Shown piece after piece: positions 46,483-58,695 of a stretch of DNA of 64,000 bases. This DNA comes from Romanomermis culicivorax (taxonomy: Eukaryota; Nematoda; Enoplea; Mermithida; Mermithidae), in the NCBI GenBank assembly GCA_963922205.1, contig CAWUHX010000170.1:682001-746000 (forward strand), read 5' to 3'. Every line of letters starts with the position of its first letter. The stretch's first letter is position 1. A program made the translations under genes and the position numbers. The notes beneath the pieces are model-generated. The model had not been told where the DNA came from. It did no database searches and was given only the letters and a program-made list of their open reading frames with translations.

Positions 46483-49400
46483 TTATGAGGTACAGTAAAA
46501 GTCAGGTGTCCGCGTAACAAAAGGCATTACGCGATTTACGGAAACTATTTGTACATGCGAATCTGGTTTCCCAGCGCGGCGAATTTTTATGACATTTTTA
46601 TCTAAATTTTGTGTTTCAATTACTTCATAGGGACCGTCATTTGTAGTGTCCGCCTTCCCTTTGATAATTCCTTTCTGGTAGAGAACAAGTTCTCCCGTTT
46701 GGAACGTCTTTTCGCGAGCCTTCCTATCATACTGTATTTTTCTCTCGGCCGCCGCTTTTTTATGATTTTCGTTTATAATTTTATACGTGTTAAGGAGGTG
46801 CTCCGTTAACATGTATCTATAGGTGTCATAATTATTCTGAATAATTATTGGCCTTGCTATTTCGTTATCTATCTGGAACCTTGCCTCGTGTCCGTATAAT
46901 AGGCTATGGGGGGAATTTTTCGTAGTTTTGTGAGGCGTAATCCGATACGCAAATAAAATCTGTTCCAAATAATGGGGCCAGTCATCCGGGTCGGTAATTG
47001 CCACTCTCCTAATCTGCTCAATTAGCGTTCTATTAAATCTTTCCACCATACCATTACATTGCGGGTGGTATGGTGTCGTATTTATTTTCTTTATTTTGAG
47101 GAGGTCGCACACGTTGCACATTACTTCGGACATGTATGCTGAGCCTTGATCGCTCAGCAAGTGTTTTGGCGCCCCGTGGGTATAAATTACTTTTTCCATG
47201 AAGGCCTTTACTATAGTATCGGCTTTTTGATCGGGAATACACTTGGCCTCCACCCATTTCGTGAAATAATCCATAAATACGATAACATATGGCCTCTTTT
47301 CTCGTAAGGGCGAAATACTAACCACATCGGTGGCTACTATTTCCCAAGGGTAGGAAACAGGTATGGGGTTGAGTGGTTGAATTGGATTCGCTATTGGGCG
47401 ACATAATTGGCATACGACGCAGGATTTTATCCACTTAATGATGTCGTCTTCCATATTTGACCACCAAAATCTATTCCCAATTGCGGCAATAATTCTATCT
47501 ATCCCTTGATGTCCCATCAAGGTATCGCCGTGGTATTGGTGTAAAACAAGATGCCTAAGCTTGGTAGGAATTACTAATTGATTTCTTCAGTGGATACTTT
47601 CCCGGTATAGTACTTCGTTTTCCAAGTGAAAACTGTTGAAGTATTTTTTTGAGCTGTTTTCACCGATATTCCGAAAAATATCCACCAACTTCGGATCTAA
47701 TCGCTGTTGTTTCTTGATCAGTTCCAGAGAGAATAAGTCAGACTCCTTTTTTGCTTCCTCCGGCATTTGGTCTACTTCTTGTTGAGTTGGTGGTGGAGGG
47801 TCAATAAATACTTCTTGTGTCTCTGGTTCAAGCATCTGTCTTGTCATGGCTCTTGTTACCGCCATGCATTCGGGTTCCGTATCCACATTTTTGTCCTCGA
47901 TTTCTTCGTTACCTTCTCGTTTCTTATTTCGGACCTTTTCTTTCTCTTCGGATCTTGACAAAAAATCTGCAAAGGCATTTTCGCGTCCGGCTACGTATTC
48001 AAATGTGTAGTTGAACTGTCCAATATATAAAGCCCATTTCAATAGCCTTTGATTTTGTTGTTTCTCTGCGGAGAGCCATGTAAGTGGTTTATGATCTGTT
48101 CTGATTGTGACCCTAAACCCCATAACGTAATGTCGGTATTGCTTGAATCCATAGACTACAGCTAAACATTCTCTTTCCGTTGTCGAATATCTTGTCTCGG
48201 CGTCGTTTAAAACTCTACTCGAATATGCTATCGTCCAGCGATCGTTTTCCGTTCCCTGATATAGAATCGCACCTATCGCTGTCCCCGACGCATCCGTTTG
48301 AATTACAAAATTCGCCGATCCATCGAATACTGGGTACCGCAGAAAGGGTGCCGTCATTAAGGCATTTTTTACTCCTTTAAAAGCCGTTAACTGTTCTTCC
48401 GAAAGTTCAAACTTCTCTTTCCTATTCTTTTTTACAAGGGCTTTAAATAAAGGCTGGGCGATAAAAGCTAAGTTATGTATGAATTGTTTGGACCATTGTA
48501 CTAATCCTAAAAATTTTTGCAGCTGCTTGATGGACTTGGGTACTTCAAAATTTTTTGCCGCTTCTATTTTCTGGGGGTCAACTGACATTCCATTTTTGTC
48601 CAATATGTGGCCTAAAAATTTTACGCTGGCTGGCATAAAGGAGCATTTGTCAGGTTTCAATGTAAGGTTTGCGTTTGTCAGACATCGAAAAATAGTCTCT
48701 ATATTTTGTAAATGCTCCTCGACCGTTTTTGAAAAGATTAACACGTCGTCGATATATACTAAACATATTTTCCACACATAAGGATAGAGAATTCGCTCCA
48801 TGAGACGCTGAAATTCTGTGGGAGCATTTTTAAGCCCAAATGGCATTACTTTAAACTGGAAAAGACCATCTTGGCATATAAATGCTGTCTTTTCCTTCGA
48901 TTCTGAATGCATAGGTACCTGCCAATATCCGGACTTCAGATCCAAAGTCGAAAAATAGCGTGCACCTCCTAACGCATCTAAATAATCGTCAATTTGAGGT
49001 ATCGGGAATTTATCGTCCTTTGTCACTTGATTGATTCCTCTGTAGTCGACTACTGGTCTCCACGTGCCATCTTTCTTGCCCACTAAAAACAATGGTGCGG
49101 CCCAAGGGCTTCTAGAGGGCTCAATGACCCCTTTTTCCATCATATCCTTTACGTGTTCACGGATAATGTCCCTTTGCATGATGGGAGCTCTCCAGTAGTG
49201 TTTTTGGACCGGCAACGCGTCTCCTGTGTCGATTCTGTGTTGTGCCTCATGAGTCATCGTCAGAGGGTCATTCTTCATACTAAATGCGTGCCTATGTTTA
49301 AGTAGGACGTTCATAAGCTGTTGTTGCCCTTGTCCATCAATACTTGATTCTTTCACCAACTGCGTTATGATTTTGATGAATTCAGGTTCGCTCTGTTGTT

Positions 49401-50757
49401 GAATTTGCGGTTCTGACTGAAGTTGATGTATCTTTTCGTCAAATTCTGGCCCTACGAATTTCGTTTTGGATTTTGCTATTAGCTCGTTACTACGCAATTT
49501 TATCCCCTTGTTGGTCTCGTTTATTAGTAAAATTTGGAAATTATTATCCCTGGCGTCCACAATTGAGGCATCAACATCGAACAAAGTGTTCTTCCCCGTT
49601 TCTTCTATCACTATGGGATCCTTTGTCCAATCTTTCTGTGGCCCAACCACAGCTTGTACAAAGGAGGTGGTATTCGGGGGAATATACGTCCCATTTTTTG
49701 TCCAAATAAAGGTTTCCTCGTTCATTTCGGTAATTCGCATTACCTGTTCTTGATCATCATCACTTTCTAGCCCCGGCAAATCTTCTTCCTTAATTTCTTC
49801 CTTTATGGGTATGTAATCCAAAACCATCGGATTCGCAGGAATTGGCAACCGCGGCGGTATTTGCGTATCGTCGAATAGCGTTTCACTAATTATCTGTCTT
49901 TCTACATTCGCTAGGCGTATATGGCCGTTTCGAAAATCAATAGACGCCTGTATACTAGGATGGGTTAGAAAATCTAGACCCAATATAATACCTTCATTTA
50001 GGTTATCTAGCAATGCGAATCTAGCGAGAAAATTTCCAAAACCAGTTCCAACATATATGAATGTAGGGCCATATGTTGTTACCCGTTTTCCAACGGCTGT
50101 TACTACTGAATTCAAAATCGGAAATTTTGTCTTTGATATATTCAATAATCTTGACGCTGTATCTGTCCTCATAAAGCTAGATTGTGCTCCCGTATCGATT
50201 AGAACTTTAAATTCTTCTCCACGTATTTTGACGGGTATTAACAGTGGTTGACATTTGCGAAAATTTTCCAAAAATAAATGTTCGTTATCATTGGCGAGTC
50301 TGGGCTTTGCTTCTGAAGTAGAGCTGATAACATTCGCCAAACTTAACTCATAATTTTCTATAAGTACTCCATCTAGGGCTATAATTTCTGGTGTGTCTTG
50401 TTTTTTAGCCTCTTGTGAGTTTATAACATTTATGGAATTATTCGGAGGATTATTGATCGGTTGCGATGTTGTTGGTGCGATATTCGGTGGTGGCTGCGGG
50501 ACACTATTTTGGCGATAATAATATGCCGCATTTGGATTCTGTTCCATATTATTATGGTATGGCATCCGTTGACCAAAATTTGCGAATCCGGCTTGTCCAC
50601 GATTCACGAAACCACCGCGATGGTCGAAATTTCGATTATAGAAATTGTTACCACGATTCCACGGCCTTCCTTGATCCGTTGGTTGAATCAGTTCCGGGTG
50701 AAGAATAAAACAGTTTTCGGACGAGTGGCTATTGGACTTATGGTATGAACAATACGG
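46483..50757 (-). CDS. pol: pol polyprotein (zinc knuckle, PR, RT, RNase H, integrase)
   Basis: Continues the gag frame after a TGA at 50,758. First comes a knuckle-like [15 protein letters not shown]. Protease has [11 protein letters not shown] (residue about 138 counted from the Met at 50,607) with LGLDFL. RT has [29 protein letters not shown] and YIDDVLIFS (about residues 617-625), followed by KFLGHIL. RNase H has [14 protein letters not shown], the TTERECLAV Glu region and [11 protein letters not shown]. After an in-frame TGA at 47,587 the integrase follows: H-x3-H ([11 protein letters not shown] region) with CVVCQLC, then D (VATDVV), D (LLSDQGSAY) and E (NGMVERFNR). The frame ends with TAA at 46,483. 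Order PR-RT-RH-IN is Ty3/gypsy. No chromodomain seen. Confidence 0.93.
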
Positions 50758-52509
50758 TCAACGATATGGATTTCCCACAACTCGATCAGGTAGATTATTA
50801 TATTGAGCATTATTAGAATTATTATTGACTCCCCAACGATTAAGAGCTGGAGGGCCCTGATTTCTGATTGCATCATTAACCATCTTCATGATATCTTGTT
50901 GAGATACGGGGTTTTGAAATGCTGGTGGAGGTGGAAAAATTTGCTGAGGCCTTGCAATTTGTTGTTGTTGACCTATACTGCTATCCTGCTGACGAATCTG
51001 CAAATTATTAAATCTTCGGTTTTCATAGACTCGATTCAGCCGATCGTCTTCGCCGTCCTCTTGCTCTTCGCTGAATTCCTTCCAGGCCTTCGTATCGGCT
51101 TTCAATTTATTTATGAATTCTGCCAAGGAGGCGATATTTTTGAATTCGTGGAGCCGACCATCCATTCGAGTTTGGACGTATACTGGAGCCTTGTGAAAAT
51201 ATGTTTCGATGACAATTCGATTTCTTTCGTTTTCTGTTTTTTCGTAGTTCAATAAATGCACATACGTCTTTATTCGTCGCAAAAAATCCTGTGTAGTTTC
51301 CCCTTTTCGTTTTTTCATATCATGTAATTCCCTTCTCAGTGCAGGAGTATCCATTTTGGGGGCGATCATTCTGATTACGCTTGCTTTCCCTTCTTCATAG
51401 CTGCCATTTTTGTCTACATAAGTCGACATTTCAAAATCGCAACAACGCCAAAGCACTTCAATTCTCAGGTCTTCTGTGTCTTCAGGCTTGAATGTGCCCT
51501 CCAAACAGGCGAAAAAGTTGAGTATTTCTGCAGCCTCCATTTTATCGGATATTTCTTTATTTTTCATTCGGCTTAAAATTATCTTCATTTTTTTTTCAGG
51601 ATCTTCGCAATATCTTCCATACTCTTGCCGATTTCGAGGACTTCCTCCGGATATGGGTTGCTCTCTTCCTTGATTCCATGACGTGGTTGGTATATCTTCT
51701 TCCATCATTCGATGTTGGGCACCTTGAGCCTGAGCCTGAGCCAAGTGGTTTTCGAACCAGTTCAATTTTCTTTCCAAACTCCTGTCTAAATGGTCTTTGA
51801 CCGTTTCAGACGGAAGTATCTCCATATCTCCAGTATTCAATATTCTTTCGTCAGGTCTTTTGTCCATTTTCTTCATCAGTTCCCGCATTTGCTTTTCAAC
51901 TTCTTCCATTATCTTTCTTGAATTTTGTTGTTCTTGTTCCCGAAATTTTTCTTCCCATAACTTGCGTTCCGCTCTTTCTCGCATGAGTTGATCCAGTATT
52001 TCTTGTTCTCATAACGCCGCCTTAGTTCTTTCTACATTAACGGCATTAGTTGATTTGTCAACGGCTCTTTGCATGGATTCCAGGATGGCTAAAGTGGCCA
52101 CATCCTGTATATTTCCACTCGTTATCCTTTCCATTTCGTTTTTTGGTTTCGCTTCAATGTCGACCTTCGCGTCAGTTTTCGGTACTGTAGGCGTATATCT
52201 TGAGTTATAAAATGATACCGCATTCGTTTCGGGGGGTAAACTAATTTTCTCAAAAGATGATACTGAATCAGAGGACATCTGTATCCGGTGATCCGCATAA
52301 TCATACGTTTCCGCATCCATAGTTTGATCTTTATCACTATCCTCGGGTAAATTCGCAAATTTCTTCACTACTTGCTCGATGGTCGCCTCCATATTTGCCA
52401 TTCGTTCGGTGTGATCCTCTTTATTTACTTCGGTTTGTAATAATGTTACCTTTGGTCGTCTTCCAGGTTGTTTCCGTACCGTTAATTTTGGTTTCGATGC
52501 TTTCTTCAT
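50758..52509 (-). CDS. gag: gag polyprotein with one internal TGA
   Basis: Starts with the ATG at 52,507-52,509, only 31 nt from the 5' LTR. The first 166 residues are charged and predicted helical; a TGA at 52,009 interrupts. The frame resumes as [20 protein letters not shown], a long coiled-coil-like stretch, and then a capsid-like region with [20 protein letters not shown] and [16 protein letters not shown], matching the gag logic of gypsy elements (the retrotransposon gag domain). A Gln/Pro/Asn-rich linker ends at a TGA (50,758), directly upstream of the knuckle. No frameshift separates gag and pol. Confidence 0.85.
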
Positions 52510-52523
52510 CCTTTGCCTTCGTA

Positions 52524-52540
52524 GCTGTACAAGTCACCAA
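52524..52540 (-). promoter_or_regulatory. Putative primer-binding site of the 13.6-kb element
   Basis: After the 5' LTR end (CGACA) and one base, the minus strand reads TGGTGACTTGTACAGC. TGG complements a tRNA CCA end. The tRNA is not identified. Confidence 0.6.
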
Positions 52541-53320
52541 TGTCGTATAAGCGGTCGTATGCCCTCGGCTACCTAGCTGCGGTTCTTGGGAGATCCAATC
52601 TGGTACGGCCCCTGACGCTAACCCGGTACTGAATGCAATCCTACTGCAGGTCACAGAGACTTGAGAAACAAAGATATTTATTTTGGAACTGACAAAGGTG
52701 CAAATACAACTGTGAGCAAGTGATAAACGGAATACAAAGTGCCAAAGTGCGAACACAATGTTGATTTCCTCCCTAAGTCGCTGACCCTTCGTTCTGTCCC
52801 TGTGCACAGAACCCCAGGGATTTTCGGGTGTCTTAATCCACGACCTAAGCTGAAAGCCTGACAAAATAGTCTACCTAACTGCTGAACAACCACTCACTAC
52901 TCTCCTCGATCAAAATTGGAACGGCGGAGGTCTTCTCAGGTCGCGGGTAATCCTCTAGACGAGTCCGCGACGCGAAATCGACACACACAATAATACGAGC
53001 AATAAATGCGTCCGCAATCCTTTCACAGTCGCCACGAGTCTTCTTCAAAGACGCAAAGAGACGCGACCAGATGACAATAATACGTAAAAATAATAATAAT
53101 GAAACAAACTGCAACGCGTCTAACATCGACTTGCCAGATGTATGCAAAACATTCACGTCACCATTTATGTATTTTTGAACCAAAAATGTATATGACACAA
53201 ACCGTTTTACCGGTTTGTTTACCCAAGAATAAATGAAATCACTTTAACAACAAAGGAACTTTAGAAAATGAAAATGAGGTAGTTAGAGGACCAAAGGTCA
53301 GAGGAATTGACCCTCTGACA
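52541..53320 (-). repeat. 5' LTR of the 13.6-kb element
   Basis: 780 bp, about 99% identical to the 3' LTR. The minus strand contains a long A/T-rich promoter-like part (ATAAATGGTGACG region near 53,160) and TATTTCATTCTTG; exact U3/R/U5 limits cannot be set. Confidence 0.93.
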
Positions 53321-53362
53321 TTTTACTGAAGCCCCGAGTAGCGGGAAAAGGTTGCCTCAACA
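53321..53362 (+). mobile_element. tRNA-bearing TIR element, copy B, right part
   Basis: TTTTACTGAAGCCCCGAGTA then GCGGGAAAAGGTTGCCTCAACA. It matches 63,813-63,854 of the uninterrupted copy C and completes the copy whose left part ends at 39,725. Confidence 0.85.
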
Positions 53363-53847
53363 CTGGTGGTAGATAGTGAGCAAATATTCACATGTTGGGA
53401 CTCCACTTCCAAATGCCCGCCCTCTTTACAACTACAGATATGATTATAATCATTAAATAAATAAACAAAAGTTATCATACACAGAAGTATTCAGACATAA
53501 CAGAAAAGAGATTTTAGGTCGATTCGACCCTATACTGGACGTTAAGGGTTAAATTCCAGAGAGCATTGTGAAGAGGACTTGCTTCAGTCATTATTTCAAA
53601 AAATATCTGAAAAAAACTTAAGATTTGGTCTTTCAGAATTTATTACACTGATTATCAAATTTAAATTATTCTAAGTTGCGATTCAAGCTAGTTGCCTCAC
53701 CAAAAAATTCTAATTAGTCCCACTTTGCGAATGAGAAAACATTGATGCTTTCACTTTTCTTAATTCACAGAAGATAATATATTTGTCGTGAAGCCGCTAT
53801 AATATTTTTTTGGGTGTACCGTACCTTTAATTGTATTGAAACCTTAT
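53363..53847. other. Intergenic, nothing recognised
   Basis: Short AT-rich gap between the retroelement target and the chemoreceptor pseudogene. No second-exon remnant of the pseudogene was found here. Confidence 0.4.
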
Positions 53848-54482
53848 CCTCATCTTTAACTTGATGTATACCAACGTATACCATACTATCATGAAAGTCG
53901 AATTAACGATATCTTCATAACCATTCAATTGAACCACGAACAAAGATTTGCTTTTTTTGAAATCGTACATCAAACTATAATCTGTGTTAAACTGCTAAAC
54001 GATACGTATAGGTCAGGTAAGATGTTCAAGCCGAACCACATAGACCCATGAAAGAAGGACAAAGCCATCAAAATGGACGTGACCCTGTAGGAAAAAATGT
54101 CTACGACTTTATTGGGCCAAAATACTGTAGCAAAGCGATTTATGGCCAAAACGTGGTTCAACATGGTGTAAGTGTACCAGCACATGGATAAAGTTGAACG
54201 GCTGATTTTTTCTACCAAGAAAGGCATTTGAAATTTGACCAGGCAGCCCACACCAGAGTATAGACCATTGCAAGTCAACTGACCAATGTCTACTACACCC
54301 ATGAACAGGGCGATACGGTAGGATGGCACGCCTCTGAACTTTTTCTCCTTGCCTAATACGTAGAGGCATATGGCGTAGGGTATGATCATACTCATCGTAA
54401 TTGTAATATGCAATACGCCGACTATAGTCCGTTCAGTTGTCCTATGCGCGGTCTCGGTTATAGTAGAATCGTCAAGAACCAT
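53848..54482 (-). pseudogene. Serpentine chemoreceptor pseudogene (tandem copy of the next gene)
   Basis: Very similar to exon 1 of the intact receptor gene at 57,199-57,822: YRIALFMGVVDIGQL, LVKFQMPFLVEKI, TMLNHVLAINRF and FWPNKV are shared. It is broken in two ways. After SFHG...LYVSFS a net change of about 5 nt shifts the frame, so the following YDFKKSKSLFVVQLNGYEDI continues in another frame. The splice donor that reads GTAAGT in the intact copy is ATAAGG here (53,842-53,847). No matching exons 2-3 were found. It lies about 375 bp downstream of the intact gene's stop on the same strand, so it arose by tandem duplication. Confidence 0.8.
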
Positions 54483-54856
54483 GCCAGAATTTTTATCGAT
54501 AGCTTATGTTCCGAAAATTATATCCATTGACGCTTAGCAGATCCTTCCTTACTTGACCCCCCAGTATTGATCAAGAAGATTATGAAGGAACATGAGAGAA
54601 AAAGACGATGTTTTTGAAGAAATCCTAATTGATTCCAAAGGAGTAACACCTTCTGATCAAGCAAATTGTTCAACATATTTGACTAATATGTAAGAATTTG
54701 CTGCTTGAATGTTAGAAAACTTTCCTCTTAGTTATGGAGAGAGAAAGAATTTCTATCCCACTCCCTGTTGACTGATCCTCTGCATAATTCCCATACCGTG
54801 CATTCATCCTTAATGTAAACTTTGTGAAACAACTAAAATGTATTATGCAAATCGAA

Positions 54857-57822
54857 TCATTTGTCATTTTCAGTTGTTCCATTTGTCGTGCTGTGGACGA
54901 TTCGATTTTTGCGAAACATTTTTATAAATCGAGCTCTGATCACACTGAAAATCATGAACATTTTTAGAAGATGAAACATCGAGTAATCAAAATTTGAAAA
55001 GTAACGATTTTGCCATAAAGTTCAGTCCTCGATGAAAAGTTTAGTAAGAAATAACAACACTTCAGTTTCATGAGGAGAAAGCTGAAAGTAAGGTTAATAT
55101 CTATACCTGTTCAATGTCAGATAAATCAAAGGACTATTGCCAGCGCAAAATATCCATAAGTAATTGGATATCAGTGATGCCCAACGGCTATGGGGTAGTA
55201 GCTCAACGACCATATATGTTGTTGCTGCTGTTATATCCATCGAACAAAGGATAACCGCTTGCATCAGCACCTTGTTTTCTTTCTTATTGTTATGAGCTAT
55301 GCTTTCGCTAATGATTTGATTTTTCTAAAAAAATAAAATATTTCACAGATAATCACTGCTTTTTTGTGACTGGAAGACCACCTGAATTTTGTATTCTTGT
55401 GACAGTATAATGATATCACAAAATAAAGGTTACAGGGAATAAAATAGTTAGGAGCGTTTCAATGCTCTGGACGTGAGGATATCACAGTGTAGTAATACAA
55501 AAAATTGAGAATGAGTCACATTTGCTATTGTTTCACCATAGTCATAAAATGTGTGACTGAGAATAAATGATTTCAGAAACTGTCTGGAAGATGATAGATT
55601 TGGTCACCAGTGTTTGGGATTATTTGCCTCAAAAATCGTTTTGGTCATTGGAAGAGAAATGCTCTGGTTGTTGAGGCAACACATTCCCGTTGCTCCGGTC
55701 TTCAGTAAAAGCTTGGCTCAGTCTGCACATGAACCCGATATGTCGGGGCTACTGTGTCCGTTGGGAGTGTAATAGGTAAGTGGATTTCCATTTATTCGCG
55801 TCTGGGTTCGGGTTAATATTTGATTTATGTGGGTTCCGGTTTGGATTCGGGTTTGTGTATTGGTCCTAATTTTACTCGGATTTGGGTTCGAGTTTGGGTG
55901 ATTCAATAAATATAGGTAAACTTTTTTCTTGTATTACTGTATTGCATATGCATACTTGTACATGGGTTATGTTCATTGTGTGGATGCCTCTCATGTAATA
56001 AAATGTTTCAACTTGTCTTTCAAGCAATGTGTTGTACTTCATGGCTAAACACAGTAATTATTGATCAAAAGCTTTGTTTTGATTTTCTAACAGTCACTAG
56101 TCACAATGGGAAACATTTTATAGGCTAAAAATGAACAGACAATGACTCCCGGTCAAAAATGCATGACAAATATGTTTGTGAAATGCTTGCCTTAGATTGA
56201 CTTGCCACTTAGTCATTGAAATTATATTGAATTTCCTCCATTGATAGGAAGGGTAAAATTTATTTAAATATAGATAAGCATACTCCTGATCTTTTCTAGT
56301 TTTTTTAATTTTTTACAGGTCATTCCATCATATTGATTAAAAAGTCAGGCATTTTATTGTTTAAAAATTGAAAGTATTTATGAAGAATTTTGAAAAACTG
56401 TTCAAGAAAGAGTTAACAATTTAGAGGAGCATGGAATGTCATTCACAACAGATGTTTGTTTAAATCTGACAGAATCATTGATTAGGTAAAATCAAAAAAC
56501 GCCATACTGACGCTAAGTATTGAAGTAATGACTGGCCTCATTTAAGCCTTCCGGTGCACGAAATAAATGAAAATTTTGAACGAGAAACAAAGGGCGAAAC
56601 TGCTGAAAAATTATTGTATGTTAAAATTAATTTGGTAAAATGCAATTACAAACTAATGATAAGTAAATATTGTTGTTGATGTAGTGATTTTCGAGACTAT
56701 AACTGCTCTAAAGTCTTCTATAAACCCGAATAAAATCCGAAAAAATTGTCAAAACTATTCGGGCTCGGATTGAGTTCAGGCAGCTGGAAATAGCTCGGGT
56801 ACCTGATATTCGGGTTCGGGTGCCTGTTGAATCCCTACCATCCATACACTCTACCAAACTGAGTCAACTAAGTAACCGAGGAACATGCTCCCAATTTTAA
56901 ACAATTCTAAGTTGAAGTGGCTACCATGGCGATTCTCAATATGGTCAGCAGCATGGCATTTGTAACGTGCAAAGTGGAGTATGGTTCGTATTAGTCACTG
57001 AATAAGTTGATGAGCTGGTCATAATCGTTATGAAATGTCTTATTGAGAATTGATGTCCATTAGTCCATTCAGCCACGAGGGTTGGTGGCATCTGTACCAT
57101 CATAGACTGGACGTACAGCTTTGGAGTGCTTGAACCACCTCATTGACCATTATTTTCCTGCTGGGCCAGATGCGTCGATTTAAGCATGCGACACTTACCT
57201 TCATCTTCAACTTGATGTAAATCAATGTATACCACATTATCATGAGAGCCATATGAACAATATCTTCATAACCATTCAGTTGGACAACCAACAAAGATTT
57301 GCTCTTCGTGAAATCGTATATGAAACTGTAATCTTCAACGCTAAAGGATGCATAGACTTCGGGTAACAAATTCAAGCTGAACCACGTGAATCCGTGAAAG
57401 AAAGACAAAGCGATCAGTATTGACGTAATTTTGTAGGAAAAAATGTCATCGACTTTATTTGGCCAAAAAACGGTTACAAAACGATTTATGGCCAAAACGT
57501 GGTTTAGCATGGTATAAGTGAACCAACACATAGTTAGAGTTGAATCGTTGATTTTTTCTACCAAGAAGGGCATTTGAAATTTGACCAGGCAGCACAAACC
57601 GGAGTATAGACCATCGCAGATCAACTGCCCAATATCCACAACTCCCATGAAAAGTGCGATACGGTAGAAAGGTACGCCTTGAAACTTTTTCTCCTTGAAT
57701 ATTATGTACAAGCATATGGCGTAGGGTATGATCATACCCATTGAAATTATGATATAAAACGTACCGACTATATTTCGTTCAGTTGTTCGATCTTCAGTTT
57801 CAGTAGAATTTTCAGGGAACAT
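54857..57822 (-). CDS. Nematode serpentine chemoreceptor (Srt/Srx-like 7TM GPCR), three exons
   Basis: Exons 57,199-57,822, 55,107-55,324 and 54,857-54,944 join in frame (624+218+88 nt) to 309 aa plus TGA; donors GTAAGT and GTATAG, acceptors TTTTTTTAG and GATTTTCAG. Hydrophobic helices are evident: TM1 at about 17-42 (IVGTFYIIISMGMIIPYAIC), TM2-3 with YRIALFMGVVDIGQL and CWFTYTMLNHVLAINRFVTV, TM4-5 in SILIALSFFHGFTW and HMALMIMWYTLIYI, TM6 in VLMQAVILCSMDITAATTY, and TM7 with GNSPLIYLTLN (NPxxY-like). LAINR at the end of TM3 takes the DRY position. Nematode chemoreceptors of this type are expressed in chemosensory neurons and signal through G proteins; ligand unknown. Intron 1 (1.9 kb) holds a hAT remnant. 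Confidence 0.85.
55720..56845. mobile_element. hAT-type transposon remnant in the receptor intron
   Basis: GGGTTCGGGTT-type sub-terminal words cluster at 55,795-55,900 and again at 56,755-56,830, where the end reads GGGTGCCTGTTGAATCCCTA (reverse complement TAGGGATTCAACAGGCACCC), a hAT-like terminus. Between them the plus strand has EHGMSFTTDVCLN near 56,430, resembling the TTD(I/V)W region of hAT transposases, but the frame is short and broken. The left terminus and target duplication were not located. Confidence 0.5.
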
Positions 57823-58695
57823 ACCGGCAAGAATTTGTTTGATTGCTTATACTCGTGCGTGCTAAAAAAATTGGACCAAGATAAATAATAAACCTGCAAA
57901 TTCTCACTGACCTAATTTTTCGAAATATCTGTTTTCGTCTGCACAGATGGCACTAAACGGATACTTAAGGAGCGTGTAAAAAGTAGGGAATGTCCAGATA
58001 AGGCTCTCATAAATTAATCAAGGAACGTACAGTACATTATCCCGGTCCAGCAACTGATAAGGACAGATGTAGTTTTATGTAGCACTTTATTGTTACACTA
58101 ATCAACTGAACTATGTCGATGACATGGTCAGATATACTGTAGGATATTATTCATCAGCAGAGTAAAAAACAAACTGGTAGTTTTTTCTATATATTGTGTG
58201 GTCTCATCTAAGGCATTACATGAAATCTAAATATACCACATAGACTTTCGAGCAATACTTTCGAGTTGATGCTGACATACATAGCAGTTGGCAAATATCC
58301 GAACTCATTGGATTCTAATCACAGCTGACTGTCGCACATTATTCCACATTATCGCATTCCGTATAGTATGTCATTTTTATAAGGTTTGGCATATGATATA
58401 ACACACGGAAATTGTATCATACTAGGCAAAGGAAATCGTGATAGCGTGTAATGCTCACACATGACTCAGCTTTTTCCGTGTTTTTTGATAAAAATGAGTT
58501 ACTTTTAGTATAAAAATCGACATTTCTCTAGCTCGGTATCCCCAAGCTGATTCATGCAGGCTCCACGTAAGGAATCGGAACTCTGTGTTCCTGAGTGACT
58601 TTTGGGAATCTTAATGATTAAACATATGGAACAATATCCAGGCGTCTGCTTCCTGTACTCTAAAGACACCTCGAGGCATCATGCTTTCTCTGATT
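57823..58695. other. Intergenic upstream of the chemoreceptor gene
   Basis: Presumed promoter region of the minus-strand receptor. No defined motif or other gene recognised. Confidence 0.4.

Larger units (their letters stand above)
39726..53320 (-). mobile_element. 13.6-kb Ty3/gypsy-type LTR retrotransposon with an exonuclease ORF
   Basis: Bounded by two 780-bp direct LTRs (39,726-40,505 and 52,541-53,320), transcribed on the minus strand. It is flanked by TTTT on both sides, interpreted as a 4-bp target duplication inside a tRNA-bearing TIR element. LTRs differ at eight positions (about 1%), seven of them transitions, so it is young. Order along the minus strand: LTR, PBS, gag, pol (PR-RT-RH-IN), a gap of about 0.7 kb, a third coding region with a DEDDy exonuclease, a GC-rich block, polypurine tract, LTR. 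The length is about twice that of ordinary gypsy elements because of the third coding region. Interruptions of gag, pol and the exonuclease are in-frame TGA codons only. Confidence 0.93.
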
